Shown here piece after piece: positions 61,847-64,000 of a stretch of DNA of 64,000 nucleotides. Made by a program: the position numbers and the translations under genes. Location of the stretch: the NCBI RefSeq assembly GCF_000416235.1, contig NZ_ATLO01000032.1:51790-115789 (forward strand). Reading direction: 5' to 3'. The stretch comes from Pseudomonas sp. CFII64 (GTDB lineage Bacteria; Pseudomonadota; Gammaproteobacteria; Pseudomonadales; Pseudomonadaceae). The notes beneath the pieces were generated by a model that saw only the letters and a list, made by a program, of their open reading frames with translations, did no database searches and was not told where the DNA came from. Every line of letters starts with the position of its first letter. Position 1 is the first letter of the stretch.

Positions 61847-63793
61847 TTATTGAACGGCTTTACTCGGCGCCGTTGGGTCTGCCGGTAGAGTGAAAGTACG
61901 CAGGTCGATGGTCGGCGCATTGTTCGCGCCGCCCAGACGGTGATCGAGCACCAGCAATTTGGCGTGGGCCAGGCCCTGGCTGAGTTGGGTCAGATACTGT
62001 TCCAGCAGGAAGGCTTGCCCGGCCTTGGCGAAACCCTGACGCTCGGCGCTGAAGCGCAGATCCGCACCTTGCGCCGCAGCCATAACTTCCCGGGCATTGG
62101 CCGTGGCCTGATCGCGGGCAATGCTGGCATTGAGTTGCGCCACGTTGGCCTTGTCACTGGCCGCACCGCGCTCCCGGGAAATCAGCGCCTGGGCACTGAT
62201 CTGCGCGGCTTGCACCGCGTGATAGGCATTGGCCGCGCCCGCTGGGGGATGGATGGCTTCGACCACTGTGGCGAGGATTTCCACGCCGCTGTCCAATTGC
62301 TTGAGATCAGCCTGCACCGCTTTGCCAATATCGTCGGCGAGCCCGGCGCGTTGTTCGCCGAGCAGTTCGTCGAGGGTTCGCGAGGCAAAGTCATGCACCA
62401 ACACGCGGCTGGCGGTGCTGCGGATCAAGGTCGGCACATCGGCGGCGTTATAAGTTGCGGCCATGGCGGCTTGATCAGTCAGGCCGATGCGATAGACAAA
62501 ACGCACGTCCATGTTGACGATCTGAAAGCCCTGCTTGGCCCCGGCACTGCTGGCGATCACCTGGGATTTCTCGTTGATGTGGCTGGCGTCCCACAACCGA
62601 TTGGCGGTCAGCGGCGGCGGACCTTCGGCGGGGTCTTGCACTTGTTCGAGGGCGCTGGAATCGGAGACGCTGGTCGCCAATTCATGCACCACGCCGTTTT
62701 CCACCGCGATCACCCGCCCGAACGGCCAAGGCAACCCGGCATGCAGGCCGGGGCCAAAAACCTCCACCGGCTTACCGAAACGCTCGTAGATGCCTCGGCC
62801 CTGCATAGGGATTTCATGCACCCCGCTGAGCACCCAACCCAGCGCCGTCACCAGCGCCAGCACCGGAAGAAAGGCGCGACGCATGTAGGTAAACGCCCAA
62901 ATCTGCCGCAGATCGATGCCGAAACGATTGTGCAGTTCATGTTGCAAGGCCAACAGCGGTTGCGGCGGCCAGCGCAGCAGACCGGCGACGAAACTGCTGG
63001 CAGTCAGACGCGGCTCAAGCCGCTCATTACGCGGGCTGAATAACGACAGCGCAGCACGCAGCAGGAATTCAACGGCCACCAACCCAGGCAGCAGACCAAT
63101 CAACACCGCCAGTCGCGCCGGCCAGACGCGGTCGGCACTGGAGAAAAACAGACACAGCGCGCCCACCAGCAACACCGCAATCACCACGCGGGTCAGCTGC
63201 GCCAGTTGCCCGGCTTCCGGCCATTCGGCGGCAAGCTCGGAGCTGAATTGGCGTTCAAGTACCAACAAGCCAAACGCCAGCAGCAAAATCGCGCCGCCCG
63301 CCAGATTGCCCAGTTGCGAGAGATTGCTGCCCGGCAGCGTCAGGTTCCAGATCAGCTGGATGCTGATCAACGCCAGCAACGCCCAGCCACCAAGCCACAA
63401 CGTCGGTTTGCCGATCTGGGCGACCAGCGTCGTTCCGCTGCCGCTGATGCGCGCCAGCAGGCGTTCATACCAGCCGCTATCTTCCGCAGCGCCTTGCACA
63501 GTGATGAGGGGAGCAGCGCTGCCTAGCGCCCGCGCGCGCCACAAAGCGACGCCCTGTGCCGACTGCAACCCGGCCGCAAGCAGCAACAATGCAGCCGCGC
63601 CAGTGGTCAACACCGCCGTCCACAAGGAGTTGGGCGAAAACAGATCTACAAACAACGACAACACCAACCCGACGCCGCCCAAACCGGCGGCCAGCCACAT
63701 CAGCCGCGAAAGCCGCGCCGCCTGCACCGCCGCTCTTTGAAACCTCGGCAAGCCATCCAGCCTGTCGTGCTCAACATCCAGATCAACCCGCAT
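61847..63793 (-). CDS. Large SPFH protein with polytopic membrane domain (HflK-like)
   Basis: A 648-residue protein, first gene of the operon. The N-terminal half (about 25-340) has seven hydrophobic helices, for example LMWLAAGLGGVGLVLSLFVDL and LTRVVIAVLLVGALCLFF. The C-terminal half is an HflK-type SPFH domain (IYERFGKPVEVFGPGLHAGL, then FRVG-like FVYRIGLTDQAAM) and a coiled-coil (SKANVAQ-type stretch DKANVAQLNASIARDQATA). Ordinary HflK has only one membrane helix, so the polytopic part is an extra module. ATG at 63793 has GGGGT upstream; GTG at 63796 is an alternative. A Zur-like box lies 44-58 bases ahead. Confidence 0.82.
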   Translation of the reverse strand: MRVDLDVEHDRLDGLPRFQRAAVQAARLSRLMWLAAGLGGVGLVLSLFVDLFSPNSLWTAVLTTGAAALLLLAAGLQSAQGVALWRARALGSAAPLITVQGAAEDSGWYERLLARISGSGTTLVAQIGKPTLWLGGWALLALISIQLIWNLTLPGSNLSQLGNLAGGAILLLAFGLLVLERQFSSELAAEWPEAGQLAQLTRVVIAVLLVGALCLFFSSADRVWPARLAVLIGLLPGLVAVEFLLRAALSLFSPRNERLEPRLTASSFVAGLLRWPPQPLLALQHELHNRFGIDLRQIWAFTYMRRAFLPVLALVTALGWVLSGVHEIPMQGRGIYERFGKPVEVFGPGLHAGLPWPFGRVIAVENGVVHELATSVSDSSALEQVQDPAEGPPPLTANRLWDASHINEKSQVIASSAGAKQGFQIVNMDVRFVYRIGLTDQAAMAATYNAADVPTLIRSTASRVLVHDFASRTLDELLGEQRAGLADDIGKAVQADLKQLDSGVEILATVVEAIHPPAGAANAYHAVQAAQISAQALISRERGAASDKANVAQLNASIARDQATANAREVMAAAQGADLRFSAERQGFAKAGQAFLLEQYLTQLSQGLAHAKLLVLDHRLGGANNAPTIDLRTFTLPADPTAPSKAVQ

Positions 63794-63836
63794 CACTACC
63801 CCAAAACTTGCTGAATGTTGCTGTGGTCAATAAAGG

Positions 63837-63851
63837 CGTTACGATATAACA
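63837..63851. promoter_or_regulatory. Zur-like box upstream of the SPFH/hmtA operon
   Basis: CGTTACGATATAACA keeps the outer GTTA...TAAC arms of the Zur consensus GTTATA-N-TATAAC but departs at two or three inner positions. Its distance to the start (44 bases) equals that of the zigA box. It predicts zinc-repressed expression. The remaining 63852-64000 shows no gene I can support. Confidence 0.6.
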
Positions 63852-64000
63852 GAAATGGTGAAATTTTTGTTTGGCTTTGATTCGTGAACATAGAGCAGTC
63901 GCGAGAACTAACCAGAACATTCCTACAAAATGTTCGGCCTGGCACCTACTTACACACCAGCCATCTAGACGCAAAGTTCTGCCTTTCCCCAGGCCAAGGA

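Noticed and set aside
63783..63974. 63-codon frame at the right end
   Set aside because: It runs through the Zur-like box and promoter of the SPFH operon and lacks a start signal.

Overview
The window is a piece of a Pseudomonas chromosome, most likely from the fluorescens/syringae side of the genus. The evidence is conserved gene order (pstS-pstC, aspA-agcS-ansA, pycAB/pycR, uvrD, the folE2/zigA zinc block), a high-GC coding style, and at least a dozen copies of pseudomonad REP-type palindromes between genes. I see no tRNA, rRNA, prophage, insertion sequence, integron or CRISPR array. Almost all of it is housekeeping or metabolic chromosome, with a few accessory islands.

Layout. 1-1.3 kb: start of the phosphate uptake operon (pstS, pstC edge) behind a tandem PHO box. 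1.4-7 kb: a delta-60 repeat protein, an MHS-type transporter, a thioesterase, a YeaD-type mutarotase and two small envelope proteins. 7.3-10.6 kb: purEK flanked on both sides by two related secreted metzincin-like proteins; purE has a terminator hairpin in its leader. 10.6-22.2 kb: an aspartate/asparagine block (aspA, agcS, ansA, then an aapJQMP-like ABC importer whose last gene is isoaspartyl peptidase) bracketed by two LysR regulators of the same subfamily. 22.2-30.4 kb: bestrophin-like channel, a second-type transketolase, a YeeE/YedE sulfur transporter, a MocR regulator with an odd repeat-built linker, and a divergent PaiB/GNAT/GNAT operon. 30.4-31.6 kb: a kinase-less HipA-like/HipB-like remnant with three regularly spaced operator-like palindromes. 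31.7-37.5 kb: two-subunit pyruvate carboxylase with its divergent LysR regulator and a HexR-like regulator. 37.6-48.2 kb: a GGDEF/EAL protein, uvrD, a Tim44-like protein, a SUKH protein, a CPA2 antiporter, a thioesterase, pdxY and DUF3301.

48.2-54 kb is a zinc-starvation region: two COG0523 (CobW-like) GTPases, DUF1826, a periplasmic amidase and the zinc-independent GTP cyclohydrolase FolE2. Two near-perfect Zur boxes lie at 51656-51670 and 53133-53147. 54-57.5 kb holds DUF3617, cardiolipin synthase and cyclopropane fatty acid synthase.

57.8-63.8 kb is a tightly coupled four-gene operon: three SPFH (HflK/HflC-like) membrane proteins, one with a 13-histidine N-terminus, and a heavy-metal P1B ATPase resembling the Pseudomonas zinc/copper importer HmtA. 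A Zur-like box sits just upstream of its first gene. It is the most system-like locus here: it looks like a zinc-starvation membrane complex in which SPFH scaffolds accompany a metal ATPase.

Start codons were moved from the longest open frame where a ribosome binding site or family length argued for it; these choices are stated in each entry.
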